Below the pieces are notes generated by a model, which was not told the origin of the DNA, ran no database searches, and worked only from the letters and a program-made list of their open reading frames with translations. Both the position numbers and the translations under genes were made by a program. Shown in pieces: positions 23,247 through 32,624 of a stretch of 64,000 nucleotides of DNA (positions are counted from its first letter, which is position 1; every line of letters starts with the position of its first letter). Source of the DNA: Microbacterium enclense (lineage in GTDB: Bacteria; Actinomycetota; Actinomycetes; Actinomycetales; Microbacteriaceae). The stretch spans positions 2,790,001 through 2,854,000 of the forward strand of contig CP116226.1 of NCBI GenBank assembly GCA_038182865.1. The letters run 5' to 3'.

Positions 23247-23729
23247 ATGGCCACCTCCGCACCCGATCTCCTCGCCCGCGTCGGCGAGCTGAACAGCCCT
23301 CATTCTCCGTTCGTGTTCCGTGTCGATGACGGCCGGATCGTCGGATCCTGGGATGTCGCCCACGTGCGTTACATCGCTCTCCTCGGCGCGGGACAGATCG
23401 ACGAGGAGTATTCGATCGAGGTGACGCTCGACCCCGAGACGAACACGTACGAGGTGCACGAGCAGCAGACCTCGAGCGAGCTCAAGGGCGGGTTCACCGC
23501 GGGGGGCGGGTTCCACCTCAGCGGGGGCACCTCCACCTTCCGAGGGTCGCAGACCCGCCGCTCCGCGGGATTCGTCGCGGGCACGCACGTCAGCACCCCC
23601 GAGGGCAGCGGCACCAGCGCCGAATGGTCGTTCGGTACCGACCGCATCAAGCAGCCGCTCTACGCCTTCCTCGACCAGAACGGCTGGACGAAGAAGAAGG
23701 GCTTCTTCGGGCGACTCTTCGGGGGCTGA
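23247..23729 (+). CDS. hypothetical protein, Gly-rich
   Basis: A 160-aa soluble protein without signal peptide or TM. The first 90 residues look like a compact beta domain (PFVFRVDDGRIVGSWDVAH, EYSIEVTLDPETNTYEVHE). A Gly-rich middle (KGGFTAGGGFHLSGGTSTF) and the tail KKKGFFGRLFGG follow. No family recognised. It is followed by a small membrane protein with its own ribosome site. Confidence 0.7.
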   Translation: MATSAPDLLARVGELNSPHSPFVFRVDDGRIVGSWDVAHVRYIALLGAGQIDEEYSIEVTLDPETNTYEVHEQQTSSELKGGFTAGGGFHLSGGTSTFRGSQTRRSAGFVAGTHVSTPEGSGTSAEWSFGTDRIKQPLYAFLDQNGWTKKKGFFGRLFGG

Positions 23730-23772
23730 ACTCTCTCACCGCTTCCCCCACCCTCGATCCCAGGAGACCACC

Positions 23773-24087
23773 GTGACCACCTCGCAGCCCGCCCCCGCCG
23801 GAACGACCTACCCGGGAAAGACGCTCGGCATCATCGGCCTGATCGCCGCGTTCCCGTTCAACCTCATCGGGCTCATCCTCTCCATCGTCGCGCTCGTGCA
23901 GTCCACGCGCGCCGGTTACAAGAACACTCCCGCGGTCATCGGCATCGTCGTCGGAGCCGTGCTCCTGGTCGGATCCGTCATCGTCCTGATCGTCCTGATC
24001 GCCGTCTTCGGAAACTTGTTCGCCCAGTGCGCGGACCTCGGTCCGGGAACGCACTACGTCGACGGTGTGACCTACACCTGTTCCTGA
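23773..24087 (+). CDS. small membrane protein, DUF4190-like
   Basis: A 104-aa protein with two long hydrophobic segments (about 17-42 and 51-80) separated by QSTRAGYKNTP, the layout of DUF4190-like proteins, and a short extracytoplasmic tail with two Cys that may be disulfide-linked. CAGGAG lies 6 nt before GTG 23773. Its 3' end overlaps the convergent VOC gene by 16 bp. Confidence 0.75.
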   Translation: MTTSQPAPAGTTYPGKTLGIIGLIAAFPFNLIGLILSIVALVQSTRAGYKNTPAVIGIVVGAVLLVGSVIVLIVLIAVFGNLFAQCADLGPGTHYVDGVTYTCS

Positions 24088-24518
24088 TCGGCGTTTTCCT
24101 CGGCCCACCCGCCGGGCGCCGCGATGTTGAACATCCAGGCCACGCCCCACGGGTCGACGATCTCGCCGTAGAGGTCGCCCCAGACCTGCTTCTCCAGGGG
24201 CTGCGTGACCTGAGCGCCGCGCTCGACGAAGCGGTCGTAGAAGCCCCGCACGCGGTCGGTCTCGTCGCTCATGAAGGCCGCGTGCACCCGGCTCTTGCCC
24301 CAGCCCTCGGCGGGCTCGTCGAAGCCGTCGGCGCCCATGATCGTGAAGCCGTCGGTGGAGAGCTCGGAGTGCATGACGCCGTCGGCCGGAGCGTCGGGGA
24401 TGCCGAAGTCGGCGAAGGTATGGATCGACAGCTCACCGCCGAACACGGACTGGTAGAAGGTCATCGCCTCGCGGGCGGCGCCGGCGAACGAAACGTACAC
24501 GACGAGGGAGGTCGACAT
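24072..24518 (-). CDS. VOC/PhnB-like protein
   Basis: A 148-aa vicinal-oxygen-chelate protein: VSFAGAAREAMTFYQSVFGG, DGVMHSELSTDGFTIMG, QVWGDLYGEIVDPWGVAWMFN. This is the PhnB / 3-demethylubiquinone-methyltransferase-like branch often mislabelled as glyoxalase. It stands alone on the minus strand, tail-to-tail with the DUF4190-like gene. Function unknown. Confidence 0.87.
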   Translation of the reverse strand: MSTSLVVYVSFAGAAREAMTFYQSVFGGELSIHTFADFGIPDAPADGVMHSELSTDGFTIMGADGFDEPAEGWGKSRVHAAFMSDETDRVRGFYDRFVERGAQVTQPLEKQVWGDLYGEIVDPWGVAWMFNIAAPGGWAEENADQEQV

Positions 24519-24629
24519 CGAGGCATCCTTCTGCTCGGGGATTCGGCCCTCACCCTAGACCGGCCGCACGCGCCACAGGAAGAGCCGGATAGGCTCGGGC
24601 AAAGCCCGCTCGCCCCTCAGGGAGAAGTC

Positions 24630-25385
24630 ATGATCCTCGCCCACGACGTGTCGGGCTCCGGCCCGCTGCTGGTCCTCCTCCATGGCATCACCGAGGATCG
24701 CCGCAGCTGGGATCCGGTCGACCTGACCGGGAGCTTCACCGTGGTTCGGGTCGACCTGCGCGGCCACGGCGCCTCCGCGGTCGAGGCGCCGTACGACATC
24801 CCGACGCTCGCGGCGGACGTGCACGAGACCCTCGCGCAGCTCGCCGAGAACGACGTGATCCCCGCGGAGTTGCCCGTGGTGGTCGGGCACTCGATGGGCG
24901 GCATCGTCGCGACCGCCTACGGCGCGCTCTTCCCCGCGCGCGCGATCGTCAACGTGGATCAGCCCCTTCAGCTCGCGGGCATGCAGGGGCAGGTGCAGCA
25001 GGCGGAAGCGATGCTGCGCGGAGCGGACTTCCCCCTGTTCATCGAGGGGATGTTCGCGCAGATGGCGGGCGGCCTGGGTGCCGACGAGATGGCGCGGGTC
25101 GACGGCATCCGGTCTCCGAAGCAAGACGTGGTCCTCGGGATGTGGCGGCCGCTGCTCGAAGACTCGCCCGAGGAGGTGACGGAACTGGTGAGCAGCCTGA
25201 CGCGGATTCCGGCGGACGTCCCGTACCTCGTGATCACCGGTCTCGACGCCGGACCCGAGTACGCGGCGTGGCTACAGCAGGAGATCTCGCAGACCGAGCA
25301 CGAGATCTGGCAGCCCCCGACCCACTATCCGCACCTCGTGGACCCCGCGCGCTTCGTCGAACGCATCGAGGCTCTCGTCCGCTGA
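24630..25385 (+). CDS. alpha/beta hydrolase
   Basis: A 251-aa alpha/beta hydrolase fold protein. Oxyanion motif LLHGIT (about 16), nucleophile Ser in VVGHSMGG (about 88-95) and a late His in HYPHLVDP (about 233) complete the expected triad. The LRGHGAS turn is also canonical. AGGGAGA precedes ATG 24630. The substrate (ester, lactone or peptide) cannot be deduced. Confidence 0.9.
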   Translation: MILAHDVSGSGPLLVLLHGITEDRRSWDPVDLTGSFTVVRVDLRGHGASAVEAPYDIPTLAADVHETLAQLAENDVIPAELPVVVGHSMGGIVATAYGALFPARAIVNVDQPLQLAGMQGQVQQAEAMLRGADFPLFIEGMFAQMAGGLGADEMARVDGIRSPKQDVVLGMWRPLLEDSPEEVTELVSSLTRIPADVPYLVITGLDAGPEYAAWLQQEISQTEHEIWQPPTHYPHLVDPARFVERIEALVR

Positions 25386-25388
25386 GAT

Positions 25389-25421
25389 GTCGGGCCCGCG
25401 CCGAGGAGGCACGGACCCGAC
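25389..25421. terminator. imperfect hairpin between convergent genes
   Basis: GTCGGGCCCG and CGGACCCGAC form a 10-bp stem with one C-A mismatch and a 13-nt loop, between the hydrolase and the MFS gene. Confidence 0.5.
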
Positions 25422-25486
25422 AGGCAGGGTCTCCCTGCGCCGTTGTGCGTACGCCTCGGTGGAGGTGTCGCTCTCGGGCGGAATCG

Positions 25487-26989
25487 TCAGTGCGCGACGA
25501 CCGGCTCTGCGGCTTCGTCCGTCACAGGCGGGCGGTCGGCGAGCAGCGCCGCCGTCGACGAGCGCGTGCGGAACAATGCTCCCGCAACGACGGCACCGAG
25601 GGCGAAGATCCCGGCGGCCCACCAGTACACCGTGGAGTAACTCGCCACCGCGGCGCTCGCGACGACGTCGGGGGTGGCGGGGGAGTGGGCGGTGATGTAG
25701 TCGGTCGCGGCTGCGGCGGCGATCGTGTTCAACATCGCCGTTCCGATCGAGCCGCCGACCTGCTGGCTCGTGTTCACCAACGCGGATGCGACGCCCGCGA
25801 AGTGCCGGTCGACCCCGAGCGTGGCGGTCTGCATCGAGCCGGGCATGATCGTGCCCATCGCCGTTCCCATGACCACGAGTGCCGGCAGCACGTTCGCGAC
25901 GTACGAGCTGTCCAGGTCGAGGCGCGTGAGGAGCAGCATCCCCAGCACACCGAGCGTCATTCCGGCCGTCACCATGATCTTCGGACCGAAGCGGGGGAGG
26001 AGGAGGTTGGTCGACAGCTGCGCGGCGAGGACGAGCATGACGATCATCGGCAGGAACGCCAACCCCGTCTGGATCGGGCTGAAGGCGAGGGACACCTGCA
26101 AGAAGTAGGTCACGAAAAGGAAGATGCCGAACATCCCGGCACCGGCCACCAGGATGGAGATGTAGGCCGCCGCCCGGTTGCGGTCGCGCAGCACCTGCAG
26201 GGGGAGAAGGGGATGGGCTGCCCGACTCTGCCAGGCGACGAAGCCGGCGAGCAGGACTCCGGCGGCGATGAGGGTGCCCCAGGCCAGCGGCGAGTCCCAT
26301 CCGTCGGTCTCCGCATTCGCGAAGCCGAACACCACACCGAACAGACCCGCCGAGACCAGGAGCGTGCCCGGGACGTCGAGCCGGGGTCGCGGCCCGTGAC
26401 GTTCGATGCGCGGAACGAAGAGGAGCACTCCGATGACGGCCACGACGGCGATCACGACGTTGATGTAGAGGTTCCAGCGCCAGTCGAGCTTCTCGGTCAG
26501 CACCCCGCCGAGCAGGAGGCCGACAGCGCCTCCGGCACCGGCGATCGCCCCGAACACGCCGAATGCGCGGGCGCGCTCTTTCGGAACAGTGAAGGTCGTC
26601 GTCAGGACCGCAAGGGCGGTCGGGGCGAGGAGAGCCCCGAAGGCACCCTGAAGGGCGCGAGCGGCGACCAGGGTCGTGAAGTCGGGTGCCGCGCCCGCCC
26701 ACGCCGACGCGACGGCGAAACCGATCAGGCCGATGACGAAGGTGAGCTTACGTCCGATCAGGTCGGAGAGCCGGCCGCCGAGGAGCAGCAGGCTGCCGAA
26801 GGCGAGGGAGTAGGCCGTGATGACCCACTGCCGGTCACCGTTCGAGAAACCGAGGTCGGCTTGAGCGGCGGGCAGGGCGATGTTCACGATGGTCGCATCG
26901 AGCACGACCATGAGTTGGGCGAGGCCGACGATGACGAGCGTCAGCCAGCGGCGGCGTGAGGGCGGCGCCGGGGTCGATGAGGAAGTCAT
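25487..26989 (-). CDS. MFS drug exporter, DHA2 (EmrB/QacA) family
   Basis: A 500-aa inner-membrane proton antiporter with about 14 TM segments. Motifs: VVLDATIVNIALPAAQADLG (motif D1), GGRLSDLIGRK (motif A) and the motif-C-like GAIAGAGGAVGLLLGGVLTE. AGGTGG lies 7 nt before ATG 26989. It is divergent from a TetR gene across a doubled operator, so it is almost certainly the target of that repressor and exports the inducer, probably a toxic amphipathic compound. Confidence 0.93.
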   Translation of the reverse strand: MTSSSTPAPPSRRRWLTLVIVGLAQLMVVLDATIVNIALPAAQADLGFSNGDRQWVITAYSLAFGSLLLLGGRLSDLIGRKLTFVIGLIGFAVASAWAGAAPDFTTLVAARALQGAFGALLAPTALAVLTTTFTVPKERARAFGVFGAIAGAGGAVGLLLGGVLTEKLDWRWNLYINVVIAVVAVIGVLLFVPRIERHGPRPRLDVPGTLLVSAGLFGVVFGFANAETDGWDSPLAWGTLIAAGVLLAGFVAWQSRAAHPLLPLQVLRDRNRAAAYISILVAGAGMFGIFLFVTYFLQVSLAFSPIQTGLAFLPMIVMLVLAAQLSTNLLLPRFGPKIMVTAGMTLGVLGMLLLTRLDLDSSYVANVLPALVVMGTAMGTIMPGSMQTATLGVDRHFAGVASALVNTSQQVGGSIGTAMLNTIAAAAATDYITAHSPATPDVVASAAVASYSTVYWWAAGIFALGAVVAGALFRTRSSTAALLADRPPVTDEAAEPVVAH

Positions 26990-27005
26990 GGCCGCCACCT
27001 TATAC

Positions 27006-27037
27006 GGAACGAAGCAGTTCCGGAAACAAACAGTTCC
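27006..27037. promoter_or_regulatory. tandem 16-bp TetR operator
   Basis: Two abutting copies, GGAACGAAGCAGTTCC (27006-27021) and GGAAACAAACAGTTCC (27022-27037), each palindromic at its ends. They sit next to a minus-strand -10 (TATAAG, 27004-26999) and cover the -35 region of the TAGACT (27057-27062) promoter of the tetR gene. Confidence 0.75.
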
Positions 27038-27111
27038 ACAATCTTTTCGCTGCGCGTAGACTGGGGACTCCGGCATCACCGCCGTGACAGAGGAAGAGGT
27101 GGTCAGCTGCG

Positions 27112-27759
27112 ATGACGCCGCTGGATCTCGTCGACGCAGACGCCGTCGACGCCGCTCCCGAGCAGTCCGGTCCCGGTCGCAAGCGCGATCGATCGCGGGA
27201 TGCCGACATTCTCGGTGCCGCCCTGGACGTTCTCTCCGAGGAGGGCTACGACGGCATGACGATCGACATGGTCGCCGCCCGAGCGCGAGCGGGGAAGGCC
27301 ACCGTCTATCGGCGCTGGGCGTCGAAGGGCGAGCTGGTGCTGGATGCTGTCGCGTGCATGAAGCGCGACGATTTGCGCCACCAGCAGCTCCCCGACACGG
27401 GCACCCTGCGCGGCGATCTCGTGGCGATGGTCAAGCCCCTCTCCATCGAAGAGGGAGAGAAGAAGCTCCAGGTCATGGCCGGTATCGTCTCGATGCTCTC
27501 GCGCTCGCCCGAGCTCGCCGAGGCCGCACAAGCAGCACTGGTCACTCCGCGACTGGAGCTCAACAAGACGCTCATCCGACGGGCGGTCGAGCGTGGCGAG
27601 GTCGCGGCCGACCGTGACATCGACATGATCGCCTCCGTCGGATCCGCGATGATCTGCTATCGAACCCTGATGCTGCGGAAGCCCATCACCCCCGACTACG
27701 TGATCTCGGTGATCGACGATGTCATCCTGCCTGCCCTGGGAGTGATCCCCTCGGCGTGA
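27112..27759 (+). CDS. TetR/AcrR-family repressor
   Basis: A 215-aa repressor. The HTH is at about residues 30-75 (ILGAALDVLSEEGYDGMTI, VAARARAGKATVYRRWASKGEL) and a C-terminal ligand-binding domain follows with SLLSRSPELAEAAQ-like helices. ATG 27112 is about 43 nt after the expected transcript start. It is divergent from the MFS exporter and most likely autoregulates through the tandem operator. Confidence 0.92.
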   Translation: MTPLDLVDADAVDAAPEQSGPGRKRDRSRDADILGAALDVLSEEGYDGMTIDMVAARARAGKATVYRRWASKGELVLDAVACMKRDDLRHQQLPDTGTLRGDLVAMVKPLSIEEGEKKLQVMAGIVSMLSRSPELAEAAQAALVTPRLELNKTLIRRAVERGEVAADRDIDMIASVGSAMICYRTLMLRKPITPDYVISVIDDVILPALGVIPSA

Positions 27760-27861
27760 GGGTGCCGGGCAACGGCGTCACCGTGACGCGCCATCGGCCG
27801 TGACCATGACGCGAAGATCGTTTCGACCCTCGACCTCTCGGTTGGGGAGGGGCGATCTCGT

Positions 27862-29448
27862 TCAGGCCCCCTGAAACGACCGCAGCTGCGCGAGCAGACT
27901 CGGTCCGTTTGTGTCGAACCGCCGGCCGCCCAGCACGACACCCGCGGCGAGGACCGCGGCGCCCAAGACGGGACCGATCCCGAACGCGATCCAGCCGGCG
28001 ACGCTCGATCCGGCGAAGGTGGCGATCACCGCCGGGATGACCGTGGGTAGGCCGAGGACCGCGACGAGAACCCAGCACGCGAAGAACGCCAGGAACATCG
28101 AGAACGACGAGCCGGGAACGCGCTTGAAGGGGGAGTCGCCGGGTGCCGGTGTCGGCACGACGAGGAACGCGGAGCTGACCGCGCTGACGCCGAAGCCGAT
28201 GAGCGTGAGGCCGAGGGAGGCTCCGAGCACGGGGGGAAGCAGCTCCCACCGCCCGGAGATCGCGACCGTCACCACATCGGCGATCACCACGAGAGGCACA
28301 GCGATGCTGGCGACGCCGAGGGTGCGACCGAGCCGGTCGGCACGCCCGCGGATCCCCGTCTGCAGCACGGTCGCGAAAGCGGTGCCGTCGTACGAGATGT
28401 CGGAGTACGGCAGCACTCCCGCGAAGAACCCCACGAGCAACCCCGACAGGGCGAAGAACGGACCCGTGGCGTCTCCTTGCGAGTAGAGGAGCACGATGAT
28501 CGGTGCGAACGGGATCAGCAAGAGCTGCCGCAGATAGCGCATGTCGCGCGTCCACGAGGTCAGCGACCGCGCCCAGGTCGCGCCCACCGGGGTCGACGGC
28601 ATGATGCCGAACCAGCCGAGCGACCCCGTCGTGCGTCGCGCCGTCGACCGGGTGGGAGGGGCGATGACGGAGGCCGACAGGTTACGGAACCACAGCACCC
28701 ACAGAACGGCGAGGGTCGCGAGAGCGATGAGGAACTTCAGGATCGCGGTCAGCCAGGACCCGGTCGCCAGGTCGCCCGGGACAGCCCACGCCGCGCCCAC
28801 CGGCGTCCACGAGATCGCGGTGACGAACGACGTGAGTTGGAGGCCTTGCTCGGTGGCGGATTGCACCGCGTTCATGATGCCGATCAGCAGCGGGCTGGCG
28901 AAGATGACGAGGGCGAACGCGACGAGACCGACGAGTTCTCGCGTGCGGCGTCCTCCGCCCATGCCCGAGGCCAGAGCCGCGACCGTGCGCGAGGCGACGA
29001 CGCAGATGAGCACCCCGATCGGCACGCAGACGATCGCCGCGATGGCGGACACCGGCTCGTGCACCCACACGAGGAAGGTGAGCAGGCTCGCCAGCACCGT
29101 GGCTATGCCGCCGACACCGGTGAGTCCTCCCGCGGTGATCGCAATCATCATCTGCGCCGTGGTCATCGGGAACGGAGCGAGTTTCGCCGGGTCGAGGGTC
29201 TCGTCGACGCCCGTGGCGAAGATCGGACCGAGCACCCACCCCAGCACGAGCACGGCCCCGGCGGCCGTCACGATCGCTCGGGCGACGTCGAAGCCGAGAG
29301 TGCCCGCGAAGAACAGGCCGACGGCCGCGAACAGCAGCATCCACAGCGCGCCGATCACGCCGAAGATGAACCCGACCAACTGCATGGGACTGCGGGCGAG
29401 ACTGTTGCCCAGGACGCGGAACCTGATCTTCAGGACTGTCGCAACCAC
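27862..29448 (-). CDS. ABC exporter permease subunit
   Basis: A 528-aa polytopic membrane protein with about 11-12 hydrophobic segments and no ATPase or substrate motifs. It overlaps the upstream ATPase stop by 19 bp, and GGAGG precedes GTG 29448, so the two genes form one ABC-2-like exporter. Signature-like blocks are VGPIFATGVDETLDPAKLAPFP and LPYSDISYDGTAFATVLQTG. Such two-gene exporters in actinobacteria move drugs, lipids or peptides; the substrate is not evident. Confidence 0.85.
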   Translation of the reverse strand: MVATVLKIRFRVLGNSLARSPMQLVGFIFGVIGALWMLLFAAVGLFFAGTLGFDVARAIVTAAGAVLVLGWVLGPIFATGVDETLDPAKLAPFPMTTAQMMIAITAGGLTGVGGIATVLASLLTFLVWVHEPVSAIAAIVCVPIGVLICVVASRTVAALASGMGGGRRTRELVGLVAFALVIFASPLLIGIMNAVQSATEQGLQLTSFVTAISWTPVGAAWAVPGDLATGSWLTAILKFLIALATLAVLWVLWFRNLSASVIAPPTRSTARRTTGSLGWFGIMPSTPVGATWARSLTSWTRDMRYLRQLLLIPFAPIIVLLYSQGDATGPFFALSGLLVGFFAGVLPYSDISYDGTAFATVLQTGIRGRADRLGRTLGVASIAVPLVVIADVVTVAISGRWELLPPVLGASLGLTLIGFGVSAVSSAFLVVPTPAPGDSPFKRVPGSSFSMFLAFFACWVLVAVLGLPTVIPAVIATFAGSSVAGWIAFGIGPVLGAAVLAAGVVLGGRRFDTNGPSLLAQLRSFQGA

Positions 29449-30260
29449 TGCGGCCCCTCCGCGTGGTGGCGACCGCCGACGAGCTCGACGAAACGGTCCT
29501 GCAGCGTCTGGGCGCCGCGTACCTCGTCGACGGTCCCGGATGCCAGAAGGCGGCCCTGCGCGATGACCGCGACGTGATCGCACATGCGCTGCACGAGATC
29601 CATCGAGTGGCTCGACACGATGACCGTGCCTCCCGAGGCGGTGTACCCCCGGAGGATGTCCTCGATGTTGGCCGCCGACACGGGGTCGACGGATTCGAAC
29701 GGCTCGTCGAGCACGAGCAGACGGGGAGCGTGCACCAGCGCGCACGCGAGCGCGATCTTCTTCGTCATACCCGCGGAGTAGTCCACCACGGGCGTGCCGG
29801 CGGCTTCCGTGAGGTCCATGATCGCGATCAGGTCGGCGGTGCGCGCAGCGACCTCGTCGCGCGGGAGACCGAACATCATGCCGGTGTAGGTCACGAGCTG
29901 TTCGCCGGTGAGGCGATCGAACAGCCGGACGCCGTCGGCGAGGTTGCCGATGAGCTTCTTCGCCTCGACGGGCTGCGCCCAGACGTCGACGCCGTGGATG
30001 CGCACGGTCCCGGCATCCGGTCGAAGAAGTCCCGTCGCCATCGACAGCGTCGTCGTCTTGCCGGCGCCGTTCGGGCCGACCAAACCGTAGAACGATCCGG
30101 CCGGCACACGCAGGTCGAGACCCGCGACGGCCGTCTTCTCGCCGAAGCGCTTCACCAGACCGGTGATGTCCATCGCGGGAAGCGAATCGGTCGCTGCCGG
30201 GGGAACCACCCCGTCGGGCAGGGCGGACGGTGGCGGCGCGGCGTGCGAGGGGTCGGTCAC
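29430..30260 (-). CDS. ABC exporter ATP-binding protein
   Basis: A 276-aa ATPase. Walker A GPNGAGKTTT (about 62-71), signature DYSAGMTKKIALA (about 160), Walker B LLVLDEPFESVD and switch His in SSHSMD. The N-terminal 30 residues are Pro/Ala rich. GPNGAGKTTT and the SAGM signature are typical of ABC-2 exporters. GTG is the start. It pairs with the overlapping permease. Confidence 0.92.
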   Translation of the reverse strand: MTDPSHAAPPPSALPDGVVPPAATDSLPAMDITGLVKRFGEKTAVAGLDLRVPAGSFYGLVGPNGAGKTTTLSMATGLLRPDAGTVRIHGVDVWAQPVEAKKLIGNLADGVRLFDRLTGEQLVTYTGMMFGLPRDEVAARTADLIAIMDLTEAAGTPVVDYSAGMTKKIALACALVHAPRLLVLDEPFESVDPVSAANIEDILRGYTASGGTVIVSSHSMDLVQRMCDHVAVIAQGRLLASGTVDEVRGAQTLQDRFVELVGGRHHAEGPQWLRQS

Positions 30261-30324
30261 CCCACGAACCTATCCCGCCGGCCGTCGGCCCGCGAGACCC
30301 GCGTGTCGTGGCACGAGTCGGGCG

Positions 30325-31248
30325 TCACGCGCTGCGGCGCCGAGGCAGCATCACGCCGCGCCGGACGGCGGCGACCGTCATGGCGATGCCCGCGAGCAGG
30401 GCGACGACGAGGAACGGCAGGGACCCCTCGCCGCCCACGGCCCCGCCGGTGAGCACGTCGGGCCCCACCATGTCGGCCCGGAGGAGTCCTTGCCCGGTGT
30501 CGTTGCCCGACACGTGCAGGCCGAACAGCGCGCCCTGCGCGGCGTTGAGCCCGAGGTGCAGAGCGATCGGCAGCCACAACCGCCGAGTCAGGAACCACGC
30601 CATGTTGATGACGAGGCTCGCGGACACGAGGACGAACACCGCAGCCACGGGGCCTGCGGGGGAGCTGAAAGAGTGCACCAATGCGAAGACCACGCTGACG
30701 ATCGCAAGTGCTCCCCACGAGCCCATCCAGTCGTCGAGGATGCGCAGGATGATGCCGCGGAAGAAGATCTCCTCCATCACCGCCGGCCCCAGACCGAACA
30801 TGAGCCCGGTCAGGACGCCCCACCCGAGCTGCACGTCCACGACCCGGTAGACCGTGAGCGCGGCGAGGATCGCGACCGCGGCCGCGACGATGCCGACGCC
30901 GATGATCAGTCCCCACGCGATCTCCCGACCGGCGCCGGGGGCGGAGAACTCCACGACTCGACGTCCGGACACGAACCGGACGATCGCGAAAAAACCGAGG
31001 ACGCTGACCACCGCGCCGAGAAGGAAGCCGACGGGCGCGGCGGGCCCGGGCGCGGAGAGGATCTCTCCGACCGTCGCGCTGCCCTCGCCGTCGCTGGTCA
31101 GCCCGAACACGAGCACGGCGCCGAGCGTCAGGGCGACCTGCGAGACGGCATAGAGCACGACCCCGAGGACGAGCTGCAGCACGCGACGTCTTTCGGGGCG
31201 TCGTGTGCTTTCGAAGGCGGCGATGGGGGCGAGTGACGTCGACGACAC
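30325..31248 (-). CDS. CPBP-family intramembrane metalloprotease
   Basis: A 307-aa membrane protein with about 8 TM segments. The CAAX-protease/bacteriocin-processing (Abi) motifs are present: EEIFFRG (motif 1), FALVHSF (motif 2) and HLGLNAAQG (motif 3), all within the C-terminal half. In bacteria these proteases process peptides, protect against bacteriocins or affect envelope stress. It sits alone, 64 bp from the ABC exporter genes and 83 bp from the MacB-like permease. Confidence 0.9.
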   Translation of the reverse strand: MSSTSLAPIAAFESTRRPERRRVLQLVLGVVLYAVSQVALTLGAVLVFGLTSDGEGSATVGEILSAPGPAAPVGFLLGAVVSVLGFFAIVRFVSGRRVVEFSAPGAGREIAWGLIIGVGIVAAAVAILAALTVYRVVDVQLGWGVLTGLMFGLGPAVMEEIFFRGIILRILDDWMGSWGALAIVSVVFALVHSFSSPAGPVAAVFVLVSASLVINMAWFLTRRLWLPIALHLGLNAAQGALFGLHVSGNDTGQGLLRADMVGPDVLTGGAVGGEGSLPFLVVALLAGIAMTVAAVRRGVMLPRRRSA

Positions 31249-31331
31249 GGGTCTCCTTGCGACGAACGGGCAGCCCGAACGTAGTGCGACCGCGCGCCGC
31301 TCCCGGGGCGCTCACCCCGGCCTTCACCCCA

Positions 31332-32624
31332 TCAGTAGCGGATCGCGTCGATGACCTTCACACGAACGGCGACGAGGGCTGGCAGCAGACCCGCGAGAGC
31401 CCCCACGGCCGTGGCGGCGATGAGCCCGGTGACCGCGGCATCCACCGGGAAGGGGGGAAAGTCGCTCACCATGCCCTGCCCGACGAGGTCACGGGTCGCC
31501 GGGGACTGGACGAGCAGGATCGCCGCCACGACCCCCACGGCACCGGCCACGACCGTCGCGACCACGCTCTCCATCATCACCGCGAAGAACACGCGGCTCG
31601 CCGTCGCGCCGAAGCTGCGACGGATGCCGATCTCCCGCACCCGCTGCTTCACCGTGACGAGGGCGATGTTGACCAGCCCGAGCGCCCCCAGCAGCAACAC
31701 GAGGACGGCGATGCCGATCACGACGAGCTTGGTCACAAGGAACGGGTCGTCACCGTACTGCGCCCAGTCCTGGCGCGAGACGTTGACCTCGGTCCCCTCG
31801 CCGAGCGCGCCTTTCAGGTCGCGCGTGACCGCGGATGTGAGGGCGTCGGCGAGCTCGGGAGGCACCCACATCTCGTATTGGCTCTGCGGGGCGCCCCCGC
31901 CGCTGTAGGGATCCGCCTCCGCGGCAGCCGATCCGCGCTCTCCGGCGGTGGCTTTCTGCAGAGCCGCGGCGTGACGGGCCAGCATGAACATCGAGGGCTC
32001 GGTCTCCCACGTGCTGGCCGGGGTCACGCCGACGACGACGGCGAGCGTGCCGCCGGCCGGGATCCCGGATGCCGCCCCCGGGACGCCATCGCCGCCCAGG
32101 GCGACGACGGGATGTGTCTCGAGTGGTGGCCGTCCCATCCGGTCCCAGAAGACCTCGTTGACCACCAGGCGGGGTGCGAGCTGCTCCTCGTCGGTCGGCG
32201 AGAACCACGAGCCTTCGACGAGCCGGACGCGGTGCATCTCGCCGAACGGTTGGTCGACGGCCTGGGTTCCGACCTGCGCCGAGCCCGTCGCGAAGGGGAC
32301 GAGTTGCACCGACCCCTGCACGCGGGAGGCATAGGAGATGTCGTACCGGTCGAGGATCTCCGACCAGGCCGCATCCATCTGCTCGGGGTCGATCGTCCCG
32401 TTCAGGCGGAAGGCGGAGACGTACAGGGTCGCAGGACGACCCCCCTGGCGTTCGCTGAGTTCCTGGTTGGCCTGCTGCACGATCGCCCCGAGGGCGACGA
32501 CGGTCGTGAGCGAGCACACGGCGACGGCGACGCCGATGAGCGACAGCAGCACGCGGGTGCGGTGCACGCGCACCTCTTGCCAGGCTTCGAGAAGCGACCC
32601 GACGAAGCTCGTCAGCGCGCGCAT
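31332..32624 (-). CDS. MacB/FtsX-type ABC permease
   Basis: A 430-aa permease with the MacB layout: one N-terminal TM (about 24-50), a large extracytoplasmic domain (about 60-280) and three C-terminal TM segments with VKQRVREIGIRRSFGAT. It works with the ATPase and adaptor upstream. ATG 32624 shares its A with the ATPase stop (TGATG) and GGAGG lies 4 nt upstream; GTG 32627 is an alternative. Confidence 0.9.
   Translation of the reverse strand: MRALTSFVGSLLEAWQEVRVHRTRVLLSLIGVAVAVCSLTTVVALGAIVQQANQELSERQGGRPATLYVSAFRLNGTIDPEQMDAAWSEILDRYDISYASRVQGSVQLVPFATGSAQVGTQAVDQPFGEMHRVRLVEGSWFSPTDEEQLAPRLVVNEVFWDRMGRPPLETHPVVALGGDGVPGAASGIPAGGTLAVVVGVTPASTWETEPSMFMLARHAAALQKATAGERGSAAAEADPYSGGGAPQSQYEMWVPPELADALTSAVTRDLKGALGEGTEVNVSRQDWAQYGDDPFLVTKLVVIGIAVLVLLLGALGLVNIALVTVKQRVREIGIRRSFGATASRVFFAVMMESVVATVVAGAVGVVAAILLVQSPATRDLVGQGMVSDFPPFPVDAAVTGLIAATAVGALAGLLPALVAVRVKVIDAIRY

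Noticed and set aside
24027..24629. N-terminal extension of the alpha/beta hydrolase
   Set aside because: The extension runs antisense through the VOC gene; ATG 24630 has a ribosome site and starts right at the fold.
25487..27759. Treating the MFS-TetR pair as part of the ABC exporter next to it
   Set aside because: The tetR gene is plus strand with its own promoter and the ABC genes are minus strand and convergent with it; no shared control is visible.
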